A DNA stretch of 64,000 nt, taken from assembly GCA_043228905.1 (NCBI GenBank), contig JBHGNT010000018.1:13516001-13580000 (forward strand). Reading direction: 5' to 3'. The DNA is from Azolla caroliniana (Eukaryota; Polypodiophyta). The stretch's first letter is position 1; every line of letters starts with the position of its first letter. The translations under genes and the position numbers were made by a program. The notes below the pieces were generated by a model that saw nothing but the letters and a program-made list of their open reading frames with translations, made no database searches and had not been told where the DNA came from. Positions 33,257-45,537 of the stretch are shown here, in pieces.

Positions 33257-33926
33257 GTTGGACGTTCTTCAACCTGCTGCCGGCCGTCATAGTACACCAC
33301 ACAACATTTTGCTTTCGTTTTCTTTGAAGAACAGAGAAGGGAGAAGAAAAACAAAAAACTCGCATCTCCCTGTGCTAAATCAAAAATTGGAGTAAGCCAG
33401 CTCGTTGTACTCTGTTCCTTGATTGTAACCGCTTGAGGGGAGCTCCTTGTGCAACAACCGATCCAATCGTGCTTCGTTCGGTTAAACAACATCCGAATAG
33501 GTTACCGAACGCTATTCACCCACTTGCTGTAACCACCCGCTGCAGATTGGTCTCCTGACAACAACCAAATTCGTGCTTCATTCGGCTGATCGACATTCGG
33601 GAGGATCAGTTGGATCCGTCCCTTTCAGCGTTGCAGTCATCCGAAGCAGAATCGGTCCAAACAATCGGTTTTCTTGTAATCGGTATTCAACATACAATCG
33701 GAAGCTAACCGAGCTCACTCCGACTTGGCAACATTCGGGAAGACTAGCCGGTTCTGTCCCTCAAGTTACCGGAGTCACTCCGAGCAAGTTTAGCAACAAG
33801 TATCTAAAACCAAACCGACTCGGGTTCAAAACCGACTAGAACGATATCGGGTGAGCCAACCGGCTACACCCCACTAAGGTTCGTAGTCAACTCCGAACCG
33901 AGTCTTACCAACCGAAACCGAAGTAG

Positions 33927-36900
33927 ATGTCATCAACATCCGGCTCATCGGAGATGAGTCTAAGGAGGTTCGACGGTTAGAACTTCAACTTCTGGAAGGA
34001 ACAAATGCAGGACTATATCATAGTGAAGGGTCAGATAGACCCGATTGAGAATGAAAATCCACCAGAAGCATACAAGGCAAATGAGTGGCTAAAGCTGGAC
34101 AAAATTGTTGGGGCCACGATTCGGATGCACTTGTCGAAGTCAGCGTACTTCACAGTGCAATCATGCTTTGGAAAACACTGTCGGAAACTTATGAAAAGAA
34201 GGTCGCGGCAACGAAGATGTATAGGATCCGGCGCCTCTACAACTTGCGGATGAAAGAATCTGATTCGGTTCAGGCACACCTCAACGAGTACGAAAGCATA
34301 AGCTCCCAAATCTTGTCTCAGGGGATGGCAATCGAGGATGAACTAAGGGCAATGATACTCATGAGTAGTCTCCCCTCTTCATGGGAAACTTTCGTTACAA
34401 CCGTGTGCAATGCTTCAACAGATGCCGTTAAGTACTCCGAAGTCATGAGCACAAGCCTGACTAAAGCAGCTCGGAGAAAGTCTTTCGCCAAAGACTTGGC
34501 AGATGAAGCTTACGTCGTACAAGGTTCGACCGACCGATCGAACAACCGGGGAAGTTCTTCCCGACCGCCGAACAATCAGCGAAGCCGGAGCAAGTTCCGG
34601 GACAACCGAATCTGCAACTGCTGCAAGAAACCGGGACACATCAAAGCCGACTGTCGGGCACTCAAAGGAAAAACTGACAAAGCTCAAAGAGCGGATCAGA
34701 AGAGTAGCTGGCATGAGGAGGTCAACTACGTCGGCTCTTCAACCAAAATTTTGACGATCGACTCGAACATACAGTCCATAAAGAACCTAGTCGAATTAGA
34801 AGTTCTGCTTACAATTCAGGAATCGAGCACATGGCTCCTAGACTCGGGCGTATCGTATCATGTGACACCTCACCGATCTCAGTTTCGGCAATACTCAGAC
34901 TGGCACTCCGACTCAGTTCGAGTCGGAAACTTGCAGCACTGTGCTATAATCGGAATCGGCACCGTAGAGCTTAACCTTCAGGGTGGCTCTACACTCGTAC
35001 TACACAACGTTCGACATGTTCCTGAGCTTTCAAGACCCTTGATCTCAGTCGGACAACTTGACGAAGCCGGCATCCGTGCTAGGTTCTCATCAGGAGGGTG
35101 GACACTCCACAAAGGGAACCTCCTGCTTGCTCGAGGACCAAAGGTACACTCTTTGTACCCTTTATATGTCACACTCAAAGAGGATGACTTATTTCTGGTT
35201 GATATCCCCATGTCATCGTTATGGCACGGATGGCTTGGACACCTTAGCAAGGCTGGCATAACGCACCTATGCAGAGCCGGTCACATCCCCAAGCTCTCCT
35301 TCTCAGATCACCAATTCTGCGAGCATTGCGATTATGGCAAATAGGTAGATGCATCACACCCAACATCAGCCCCAAGAGAATCGAGTCCCCTCGATTTGGT
35401 CCACTCGGACGTCTGTGACCCGATGTCACATCAATCTCTTGGTGGTGCTTCGTACTTCGTCAGTTTCATTGACGACTCGACTCGGAAGGTGTGGGCTTAC
35501 CCCATTAGAACCAAAGATTGGGTGTTCTCGATCTTCTTCGAATGGCTTGCAATGATCGAAAATTAGACCAGTCAGAAACTAAAATGTCTCTAAAACTGAC
35601 AACGGAGGAGAATTCAAGTTTGAAGAATTCGTCAAATTTTGCCGAGAACACAACATTCGACGTGAATATACGACACCTTATAGTCCGGAGCAAAACGGAA
35701 TCGCAAAACGCATGAATCAAACAATTCAAGAACATATAGTATCCATGCTCCAACACTCAAGACTGTCGGATGGCTTCTGGGCGGAGGCTCTACTTACAAC
35801 AGTACACATAATAAATATGTCGCCAAGTAGACGTCTAGGACTTCAAATACCTCAGGAAATATGAACCGGCACGACAGTAAGCCGAATTATGACAAGCTGA
35901 GGATCTTTGGTTGCGAGGCATATGCCCTCATACCGAAACACAATCGTCAGAAACTCGAACCAAAATCAAGAATATGCATTTTCCTTGGATATGGACCCGA
36001 CGACGAGATCAGATACCGACTCTAGGACCCCTCGCACAGACAAATCGTCCGAAGTTCGGATGTCGTGGTCAATGAATCGGCTAAGCATAAAACAGATGAA
36101 AGGCCTATTGAAGTCCGAAGGGTAATATTCTTTGAAGTGCCAACCCTTCATGACGGCCCAACCCACCACACGAGATCAATTTCATGGGTAAACGACCACT
36201 CTTGCACCGAATCCACCGATTCGGCACAGTCAAATGGCTCGGTTCCCGACCATCCGACATCGACACCCGGTGCCACTAGTCCAGTCATACCCCGCGGATC
36301 CGAGAGACTGTCACAACCTCTGACGAGGTACTCTCCCGGAATTTTGTTTACTGACACTGGCGAACCGACGTCTTACGAAGAAGCATCAACATCTGCCGAC
36401 TCAACCACCTGGCATTTGGCGATGGAGTCGGAAATGCACTCCATTCACGCAAACAAGACTTGGGACTTGGTCGAATTACCAAAGAATCGACGTGCTCTTC
36501 TGTGTAAGTGGGTCTATCGACTAAAAGAGACGTCCGACTCGACCAACCCAAAGTACAAGGCCAGATTAGTTGCGAAGGGAATATGGCGTCGACTTCGACG
36601 AAATCTTTTCACCAGTTGTAAAAATGACAACCCTTCGTTTCATGCTCGGTGTCATGGCCGCCGACAACTTGGAGCTGATTCAGCTAGATGTAAAAACAAC
36701 ATTCCTGCACGCTGACCTACAAGAGGAAATCTATATGGAGCAGCCGAAAGGCTTTGTGGCAACCGGCAAGGAACATCGAGTCTGCTGACTCAAGAAGAGT
36801 CTCTACGGCCTAAAACAGGCACCCCGATAGTGGTACAAGAAGTTCGACGACTTCATCCAGTCGGTGGGCTTCTCCAAGAGCGATGAGGACCACTATCTCT

Positions 36901-37928
36901 TCACCAAAACAGCTCAAGACGGGTCTCCCGTCTTCCTCATCATTTACGTGGATGACATGCTACTCTCCGGCCGACATGCCAACGAGCTCACTGAACTCGT
37001 TCGGAAACTGCGGTTGAAGTTTGCCATGAAGGACCTTAGTCCAACAAGACATATACTTGGTATGAAGATTAGTCGGCATCGCGAGAAACGACAACTTTTC
37101 TTGTCTCAAACCGACTACATCGGACATGTCTTGGAACGCTTCACCATGCACTCGGCCAAATCTGCTTCGACCCCGCTCCCCATTAACCTTCGGTTGTCTT
37201 AGCGAGACTGCCCGACATCCGGTCCGGAGGGGGAAGATATGAAGTTGGTACCGTATGCACCAGCAGTTGGCTCCCTTATGTATGCGATGGTGGCAACACG
37301 GCCTGATATTTCTGACGTCGTAGGAGTCGTCAGCAGATTCATGCACAACTCAAGCCGATCGCACTGGAACGTAGTCAAGCATGTGTTCAAATATCTAGCT
37401 GGCACAAAAGACCACGCCATTCTTTTTGGCCCAAACTCAACCTCAAGCGTAGTCGGTTACACTGACTCGGACTTCGTCGGCTGCGTGGACAATCGGAAAT
37501 CAACAACCGGATATTGTTTCAAATTCGGCAATGGAGCAATCTCGTGGAAGTCGAAACTTCAGGAGTGCACAGCCACTTCAATGACCGAAGCGGAATATGT
37601 AGTTGCGTCCAACGCAATAGAAGAAGCTTTATGGCTCGGTTGGTTGGCGCACACGTTTCGAGAAGTCGACCTCGACTCAGCTCCAGTTGTCTACATCAAC
37701 AATCATGGTGCTTTTTCTTTGTCAAAGAATCCGGTTCACCACAACGCCTCCAAGCATATCGACGTTCGATATCACTTCGTTCGGGACTACGTCATTTCAG
37801 GGAAAATCGGTCTCAAGAAAATATCCACAACCAATAATGTCGCAGATGGAATGACCAAGTGTCTTTCGGCGGATCGTTTCCGGTCCCTTTGGCACCAGAT
37901 GGGCATAACGAAAAATTGGTCCGGTTAA
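33927..37928 (+). pseudogene. Copia-3 gag-pol polyprotein
   Basis: ATG at 33927 (MSSTSGSSEMS), stop at 33978, frameshift near 34160, then a long open block to 35344: LWKTLSETYEKK, knuckle C-NC-C-KKPG-H-IKAD-C (about 34613), protease WLLDSGVSYHVTPH, preintegrase LWHGWLGHLSKAG and CEHCDYGK, stop. Integrase: DLVHSDVCDP, FVSFIDDSTRKVW, decayed middle, FGCEAYALIPKH and ICIFLGYGPDDE. RT: VYRLKETSDSTNPKYKARLV, frameshift at 36580, DVKTTFLHADLQEE, LKKSLYGLKQAPR, IIYVDDMLLSG (active site intact). RNase H: YTDSDFVGC, MTEAEYVVAS, HIDVRYHFVRD, VADGMTKCL. Natural end at 37928. About eight lesions in all. Confidence 0.9.
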
Positions 37929-38123
37929 AGTCGGACACACAACACAGGATGGTTTCGGACCACCAACATCGGTTCTCTGAGGATCGGCTTTAGCTCTTCC
38001 AACCCGACTGGTTCGGTCTTTAGTCTTAAGATCCTGCCGACTCGAACAAAACCGATTTGTCCGAAAACCTTGTACATACTTGTAACTTTAGTATAACCCA
38101 TGTATATGCCCATTACAGGGGAG

Positions 38124-38422
38124 TGTTGAATACGAGTGTATAATGGCCGTATTCACATTGTCCCTTTGGATAGCCCAAGTTTGGGCTATTTCTGTAAATA
38201 GCATAAAGGGCAGTTGCCCTAAGATAGTCACTATATATAGTGACTTTGTAACCTTTAGTAAGGGTTGGTTGTCATTTGTAACTGTTGCTATATTGAGAAA
38301 TATAATGTTTCTTTGTGCCTATCTGTGTGTGTGTGTGTGTGTGTGTATCTTGTCCCTCTCATACGCAAGTTCTTCACCAAAACAAATGTTGTTTGTTCTT
38401 CCGCACTAACGACCTTGTTCCC
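38124..38422 (+). repeat. 3' LTR of Copia-3 (about 299 bp)
   Basis: Starts TGTTGAATAC after ACAGGGGAG. Same order as the 5' LTR but the GT tract has only about 11 units, and the terminal CCAACA is missing at the joint with copia-2 (CTTGTTCCC|TCATGAAAG). Confidence 0.85.
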
Positions 38423-40616
38423 TCATGAAAGACATGTAAGAAAACATTTGTTGGATTTGGTACATATAGATGTATGGGGACCAACAAAGAATGCATCAAT
38501 TAATGGATGTAAGTTTTATGTAACATTTATTGATGATTGCTCAAGGAAAACATGGGTTTATTTCATGAAAGAGAAAAGTGAAGTATTTGATTGCTTCCGT
38601 AAGTTAAAATGCATGGTAGAAAAGCAGGCTAGAACTAGAATAAAGTGTTTAAGATTTGATGGAGGAGAATATTTCTCAAATGAATTTTGTTAATTTTCTA
38701 TGTAATCAAGGAATAAGGAGATAGTTTACATGTAGATATACTCCACAACAAAATGGAGTTGCTGAGAGAAAAAACAAAACTCTGATGAACATAGCAAGAG
38801 CCATGATGACTAAAAAAAATATGTCATTGTATTATTGGACATAAGCTGTAAACACAGCAAACTTTATTCTAAAGAGATGTATAACATCTGGAGTACATGA
38901 AGTAACTCCTGAAGAATGTTTCTATGGAAAGAAACCTAGTTTAGGACACTTAAAAGTGTTTGGATGCCTTGCCTATGTCCATGTACTTGATGAAGTAAGA
39001 AGTAAGCTTGATCCAAAAGCTGAAAAATGTGCTCTTGTTGGATATTCAGAGGAGCAAAAAGGGTATAGATGTTATAACCCGTTGACAAAAAAGATTGTGG
39101 TAAGCCGTGATGTAATATTTGATGAGTTGGGTAGTTGGTACAACCCAAAAGAAAATGTAGAAATTGATAAAGACTGTGAAAATGAAGACACGGACAAATC
39201 TGAAAAAGGAAGAGATTGCCATAGAGATGGAAACAATGTTGGAGAGCAAAGTTCAACATCAATAGAATGTTTCAGACCGTCTAAAACCTCTGGTAGTAAA
39301 TCTGATTCAAATGCATGGAGTGGAAAAAATGCAAGACACAAAAAATATGATGATAGAAAGGGAAAACAGAAGATGCCAGAATATGAAATTCAGATACATC
39401 ATTGTATAATGAGCTTGGTATAGGATCCTTGAAAATTCCTGGTATGGAAAAGGCAATGAAAGATGCAAATCTAAAACTGAGAAGATCATATAGAGAGAAA
39501 GAGACAGTTGAAAGATTTGGTTATGATACATACATGGCTATGCATTACGCATACATGTATAAAGGGGTAAAAATCCCTAATCCAAATAATTTCGATGAAG
39601 CAAAATCTAATAAGAAATGGGTGAATGCAATGCAAGAAGAAATAGATGCATTGGCTAAAAACAGAACATGGGTCTACAAAAAGAAAACAAATGTTGTAGG
39701 TTGCAAATGGGTCTACAAAACAAAGCATGATTGTAATGGGAATGTAAGTAGGCATAAAGCAAGACTTGTTGCAAAGGGATATGCCCAAATGCAAGAAATT
39801 GATTATGATGAAACTTTTGCACCGGTTGCAAAGATGATAACATTGAGGACACTACTTGATATGAGTGCAGCCAGAAGATGGGTTTTGCACAATATGGATG
39901 TAAAAAATGCTTTTTTACATGGTAACTTGGAAGAGAAAGTATACATGTGTCAACCACCAGGTTTTGAAGATAAGAAGCATCCAAAATATGTTTGTAAGCT
40001 AAAAAAGGCTCTCTATGGACTGAAACAAGCATCGAGTGAATGACGTAAAGAACTTTTAGAATCTCTTAAAAAATTTGCCTTCAAAATGTCAAAAGTTGAT
40101 CCTTCATTGTTATTATCTTCATTGTATGTAAAGAAGATAAATGATTGCATTGTTATTATCTTGATATATGTAGATGATTTCATCATTGGAGGTGATTCTA
40201 TGGATGAAATAAGGAAGCTGAAAAAAATCTTGAAATGCAATCTTTCTTGGCATTGAGATGATCAGATCTTAAAGTGGTATATATATGTTGCAAAAACAAT
40301 ATGCAATAACTATGGTGGGCAAATAGAAGATGTAAACATGTACATGTCTATGGTGGGAGCCTCATATATTTGACTATAACAAGGCCTGATTTGAGTTATG
40401 CAGTTGGATTAGTCAGCCAGTTTATGCAACAACCAACAAAGCCACACTTGGACTGTTGTATGTAAGTACAAATAAACAAGTTGCTGATATTCTTACGAAG
40501 GGACTGAGCATAGAAAAACATACACAGTTTTGGGACATGATGGCAGTTATAACCATTGGTATGACAATTGAAAAGCATGAAGGAAAGAAGACTGAAGATG
40601 ATCTCAAGAAAGGATA
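38423..40616 (+). pseudogene. Copia-2 integrase, RT and truncated RNase H
   Basis: LVHIDVWGPTKNASINGCKF, YVTFIDDCSRKTWVYF, LRFDGGEYFSNEF, YTPQQNGVAERKNKTL, FGCLAYVHV, KCALVGYSEEQKGYRCYNP, SRDVIFDEL, then a linker with a frameshift near 39400. [76 protein letters not shown], stop, ILIYVDDFIIGGD. Deletions follow: most of the palm end and the RNase H core between PTKPHLD and STNKQVADILTKGL are missing. Ends DDLKKG at 40616. Confidence 0.88.
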
Positions 40617-40635
40617 AGTTGAGCTTTAGGGGGAG

Positions 40636-40804
40636 TGTGGAGAAACAAGCTCAACAAAAGCATATGATGCATATTGGTCAGTGAGATCTCCTATAGTAGC
40701 TATTAGGAAATTAGCTACTATTGGACATAAAGGTGAAACAACTATTTAGCTATTGACAACTATTTAGCTACTGACAGCTAATTAGCCGCATATGTAAGTG
40801 ATTT
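40636..40804 (+). repeat. Copia-2 3' LTR, first part
   Basis: Starts TGTGGAGAAACAAGC after CTTTAGGGGGAG (polypurine tract). Contains the TTAGCTACTGACAGCTAATT-type repeats of this family. It ends with ATTT, the target duplication of the DNA transposon, and continues at 52053. Confidence 0.85.
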
Positions 40805-40829
40805 GGGTAAAAGCATGCGAGTGGAAACA
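40805..40829 (+). repeat. Left terminal inverted repeat
   Basis: GGGTAAAAGCATGCGAGTGG followed by AAACA. Matches the right end at 23 of 25 positions; flanked by ATTT (40801-40804). Palindromic AATTAGCTA subterminal motifs follow within 70 bases on this side and at the right end. Confidence 0.9.
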
Positions 40830-41339
40830 CTATTATAGCTAGTTAGCTACTAAAATGGCCATAGCTAATTAGCTATTTGTTTAGCTAGTCTTTTTTGTGG
40901 GAAAATCAAATATTTGAAAAACTAATTTATGAAAAAACTCAAATATTTGAACTTCTGTTTCAAACGTAGTGGAACTTGGGGAATAGCACCATCATCTAAG
41001 GTCGACTTCAATGTCATCAATTTCCTGTTTAGCCTAAGTCTGATTTTGAACGCAGATGGAGTACTCAGAGCACGAACGTAGGCGTAGCTCTCGCAACAGC
41101 AGAAAATCGACATTGCAGATTGAGAGCTACAACACAGAACCCGCTCGATCATCGTCCAGGTATGTTTCATTTACAGAAACCCCAGACATTTGTTTTTTCT
41201 TTTTGACTACTGTCTGAACTTTGGTGCCGATTCATATTTCCCCAAAATCGAATAGGGCGAAGTCCTTGGAGTCCCATACAAGGATGTCTCGCAACAGGTG
41301 TGTTTATATTACTTTTTTTGTGTTTAATCCTGTCTTTAG

Positions 41340-41900
41340 TGATGAATGGGGTTTCTGATTGAAATTTTTGATTAGGGTTTTTGTTTATAAATTTCTGATT
41401 AGAATTTTTGATTAGGGTTTGTGATTGAAATTTTTTATTAGGGTTTCTGATTGAAATTTTTGATTAGGGTTTTTGATTATAAATTTCTGATTAGAATTTC
41501 TGAATAGGGTTTCTGGTTACAAATTTTGATTACAGTTTAGAATTTCTGAATAGGGTTTTTGTTTAGGATTTCTGATTAGGGTTTGTGATTGAAATTTCTG
41601 ATTAGGGTTTCTGATTGAAATTTTTGATTAGGGTTTTTGATTATAAATTTTTTATTAGAATTTCCGAATAAGGTTTCTGGTTACAAACTTCTGATTATAG
41701 ATTTTGATTAGGGTTTCTGATTTCAAACTTCTGATTACAGATTTTGATTAGGGTTTCTGATTTCAAATTTCTGAATACAAATTATGATTAGGGATTCTGA
41801 TTTGCTAAGTTAAAGATTTTGCACCATTTTTGTTGTTGTTGATTGGGGTTTCTGATTCACATATTCTGATTTTGCACTATTTCTGATTTCTGAAATGATA
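41340..41900. repeat. Telo-box-like minisatellite in intron 2 of the accessory gene
   Basis: About 20 loose copies of a 20-27-bp unit, TTCTGATTAGGGTTTTTGAT with variants; at least ten contain AGGGTTT. It fills most of the intron between 41297 and 41907. Confidence 0.85.
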
Positions 41901-43239
41901 TTTCAGATGGCTCGTTCCTTCGTATACGAGAGTGCTAAACTTCGCAAAATTTTGCGAGACAAAGGAGGACTTCCACAACATCTATGGTCTGTCATTCGAG
42001 GGTGTTGACCCTGCTGTCCTAAGTGATAAATTGATCAGTGATGTAGACTGGATGACAGTATATACAGTGCCTAGAGTCAAAGGCAAGGTCAAGCTGAAGC
42101 ATGTACGAGCCGACTTGTACGATGACTGCATGAGACTGCACTAGAAAGTTCAGCAGGAGATCCCAGTCAACAATGAGTTGTCAGTTTCATTTGCTAGAGC
42201 ATTTGCATATGAGTACTGCAAAACAACGAAGGAATCCAGAGACCCTGAAATGTATAGGGTAGCTTGGGCAATCTATGGTGAGGCATCGGTAAAAAGATGC
42301 TGAAAGATGGGGACCTTGGCACAAAAAATAGACAGATTTTGGAGCATGGCAGCTGTTGATGCAACTGCCGACTCCCAACAAGACTGGGGGGCATACACCA
42401 CACCGACACCCAAGGAAAGCCAATGTCGATGATACAGGTGAGACATTGGTTAGCTATATGCAGAAAAATGTCCATGAAGCTTGTGAGACATTGGCATTTT
42501 TTAAGACTGATTTAGAGAAAGCCAAAATGGCTTCTGCAATGGAGAGCAAAGTTACTTCCGCTGTTACAACGATTAGAAATAAGATTCAGGTAACTATTGT
42601 TTTGTTGGTATGTGATTGTGTTTTAAATAACTTTAAGGGTAAAATGTGCTAATCAAGCATTATCTGGAATAGGTTGCGCAACAGGAGCTTGAATTAGAGG
42701 GGCCACTGGATCCCCAACGTAAAATACAACTGCAAATAGAGATCCAGGTTCTTTCAATGAACCTGGACCTTCTAGGTGTAAATACTATTGCAGATTACAA
42801 TTTGGATAAGCTTCAAGTAAGTTAACGATTCCTGACCAAAGTTGGTGTATCTTTCAACAACGGGAATAATTAATCAGTAAATTTCTCTGTTGCGTTGAAG
42901 GAACAATACATTAGTCAAGAACAGGTAGTTAGTTGCCTTAAGAAGCAGCTACATTTTGTGGAGGGAATGGTAAGGACCAGACAGGATTTGGACCTGAACA
43001 TTCTTGCTCCCTTACCAAATGAAGCAGAACCAGAAAATGATTTATTGACAGTTCAAGCACGTTGCATCGCTTGCGGGTTAGGTGTGGAGGACAAAACTGC
43101 GTCTTTGTTGGTTCACCTACAACCATGCAACCACACATACCATCTGCTTTGTTTTCAAAATGCCTGTCGAATTGTTGCATTCTGTTTGGGAGATTGCAGT
43201 ACAACTCTACCAAATGAGTGGAGAAAACTAACAGGTATA

Positions 43240-44745
43240 CCATACTGTAGCTAATAAGCTTAGTCTTTTCTAATTAGCTATCCTATTAGCTAATTAGCTA
43301 CTGGCAGCTAATGAGGTACTGGCAGCTAATGAGCTACAAGCTAATTAGCTATCCTAGTAGCTAATTAGCTACTGGCAGCTAATGAGGTACTGGCAGCTAA
43401 TGAGCTACTAGCTAATTAGCTATCCTAGTAGCTAATTAGCTATGGTACTAGCTAATTAGCTACTGGCAGCTAATGAGGTACTGGCAGCTAATGAGCTACT
43501 AGCTAATTAGCTATCCTAGTAGCTAATTAGCTATGGTACTAGCTAATTAGCTATGGTACTAGCTAATTAGCTAGTACCATAGTTGTGTAAAAAAGCTAAT
43601 TAGCTATCCTACTACCTAATTAGCTACTGGCAACTAATTAGGTATTCTAGTAGCTAATTAGCTATCCTAGTAGCTAATTAGCTATCCTAGTAGCTAATTA
43701 GATATCCTACTAGCTAATTAGCTACTGCCATAGTTGTGTAAAGTAGCTAATAAGCTATCCTAGTAGCTAATTAACTACTAGCAGCTAATTAGCTAGTAGG
43801 ATAGCTAATTAGCTATGGTACTAGCTAATTAGCTAGTACAATAGTTGTGTAAAAAAGCTAATTAGCTATCCTACTAGCTAATTAGCTACTGGCAACTAGT
43901 TATCTATCCTACTAGCTAATTAGCTATCCTAGTAGCTAATTAGCTACTGGCAACTAATTAGTTATCCTACTAGCTAATTAGCTATCATAGTAGCTAATTA
44001 GCTACTGCCATAGTTGTGTAAAGTAGCTAATTAGCTATCCTAGCTACTACATAGTTGAGAAAGTAGCTAATTAGCTATCATTGTAGCTAATTGGCTATCC
44101 TACTAGCTAATTAGCTATCCTAGCTACTACCATAGTTAGTAAAGTAGCTAATTAGCTATCCTAGCTACTACCATAGCTGAGTAAAGTAACTAATTAATTA
44201 GCTATCCTAGCTACTACCATAGTTGAGTAAAGTAGCTAATTAATTAGCTATCCTAGCTACTACCATAGTTGAGTAAAGTAGCTAATTAATTAGCTATCCT
44301 AGCTACTACCATAGTTGAGTAAAGTAGCTAATTAATTAGCTATCCGAGCTACTACCATAGTTGAGTAAAGTAGCTAATTAATTAGCTATCCTAAGATACT
44401 ACCATAGTTGAGTAAAGTAGCTAATTAATTAGCTATCCTAAGCTACTACCATAGTTGAGTAAAGTAGCTAATTAGCTACCATATAGCTAATTAGCTATCC
44501 TAGCTACTACCATAGTTGAGTAAAGTAGCTAATTAGCTACCATAGTAGCTAATTAGCTACCATAGTAGCTAATTAGCTATCGTACTAGCTAATTAGCTAT
44601 CCTAATTAGCAATCGTACTAGCTAATTAGCTATCCTAATTAGCAATCGTACTAGCTAATTAGCTATCGTACTAGCTAATTAGCTATCCTAGCTTCTACCA
44701 TAGTTTAGTAAAGTAGCTAATTAGCTATCCTAAATAGCTGCCATG
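43240..44745. repeat. Palindrome array 1 (TAGCTAATTAGCTA), intron 5
   Basis: About 1.5 kb made almost only of TAGCTAATTAGCTA, a perfect 14-base palindrome, joined by short linkers (TCCTAG, TGGTAC, CTGGCA, CCATAGTTGTGTAAAG). In the second half a roughly 52-bp higher unit with CTACTACCATAGTTGAGTAA repeats 6-8 times. Flanked by exon 5 and exon 6 with consistent splice phase, so it is an expanded intron. Confidence 0.95.
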
Positions 44746-45537
44746 TTATTGTAGAATCTTGTGGATTAAGGACGGCACATGATGTGTCTAGTGCTGATGA
44801 CGCTGCAACAGATGAGGATACTACTGCAATGTGGCTGAAAGTAAGAGTCCTGCTATCACATCTCCTTCAGATCAGCTCCACCCTATTCTTTTGGAACAGT
44901 GTACTGAATTAGGCAACGATGTGAAATGCCATGAAATAGTGGAAACAACATGTAAAACTGAGGTTCACAACAACAGTGTTTATGAACACTTGATGCAACA
45001 TTTCTTCGAATCTCAAGACCTTGATTCCACCCCACCGAGCCCAACTACTGAAAATGTCCAAACAGATCCCTCTGTACTTGAAAAGCTAGTTCAAGAAACG
45101 GCTGATGTGCAATTAGCTGCTGAGGCGATGGGAAGGTTGTCGGAGGAGGACACACTTGCGCATTGGGTGAAAGAAGCAAGGCTAAATGGGGAACCGACTA
45201 GAAAAAGGCTGAAGAAGGGGCCACGATCGGGAACAAGACCAGTTACTCGGTCAAGGGGCCCAAACATACTGGAGCGAAATACTGTTTAGTTGGATATGAT
45301 TGTTAGCTTAGGGATTTTGCTAGGGTTTTATGAAGTTTTACTATCCTGTTGGACAAGTAAAAGCTCAGATTGGTTGTTGCTTGACCACATTATGTAATGG
45401 AACTCTATGATGTTTTTCCAAGATAATTTGAAGAGTGTTGTTCTATGACTGAAACTCTTTGATGTTCAGGATGTTGTTTTGTGAGACTGTTAGTTACTTT
45501 GTGAGTGTGAATATGTTGGTGTTTTCTGATGTTGCAG

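Larger units (their letters stand above)
32931..38422 (+). mobile_element. Copia-3: nearly full-length copia nested in Copia-2
   Basis: 5' LTR 32931-33242, primer site, gag-pol 33927-37928, 3' LTR 38124-38422. It split copia-2 after KNKLP and before HERHVRKHLLDLVHIDVWGP. The last few bases of the 3' LTR and the right-hand target duplication are missing. The LTRs differ at about 10 of 290 positions outside the GT tract (roughly 96-97% identity by eye). The coding region has stops and frameshifts. Confidence 0.88.
41056..45289 (+). pseudogene. Spliced accessory gene of the transposon with a RING-like zinc finger
   Basis: Predicted exons 41056-41159, 41256-41297, 41907-42589, 42673-42816, 42901-43234 and 44755-45289, all with GT-AG ends; phases agree at every junction (2,2,0,0,1). 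N-terminus MEYSEHERRRSSRNSRKS is Ser/Arg-rich. Exon 3 has FAKFCETKEDFHNIYGLSFE and a basic HTPHRHPRKANV segment. Exon 5 holds C-IA-C-X17-C-N-H-TY-H-LL-C (43063 onward), six ligands spaced like RING-H2, then further cysteines. Exon 6 ends with a nuclear-signal-like RKRLKKGPRSG. Lesions: TAG 42142, frameshift near 42291, TAG near 42325, frameshift near 44829. I do not recognise the family; a DNA- or protein-binding helper (possibly E3-like) is inference. Confidence 0.7.
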
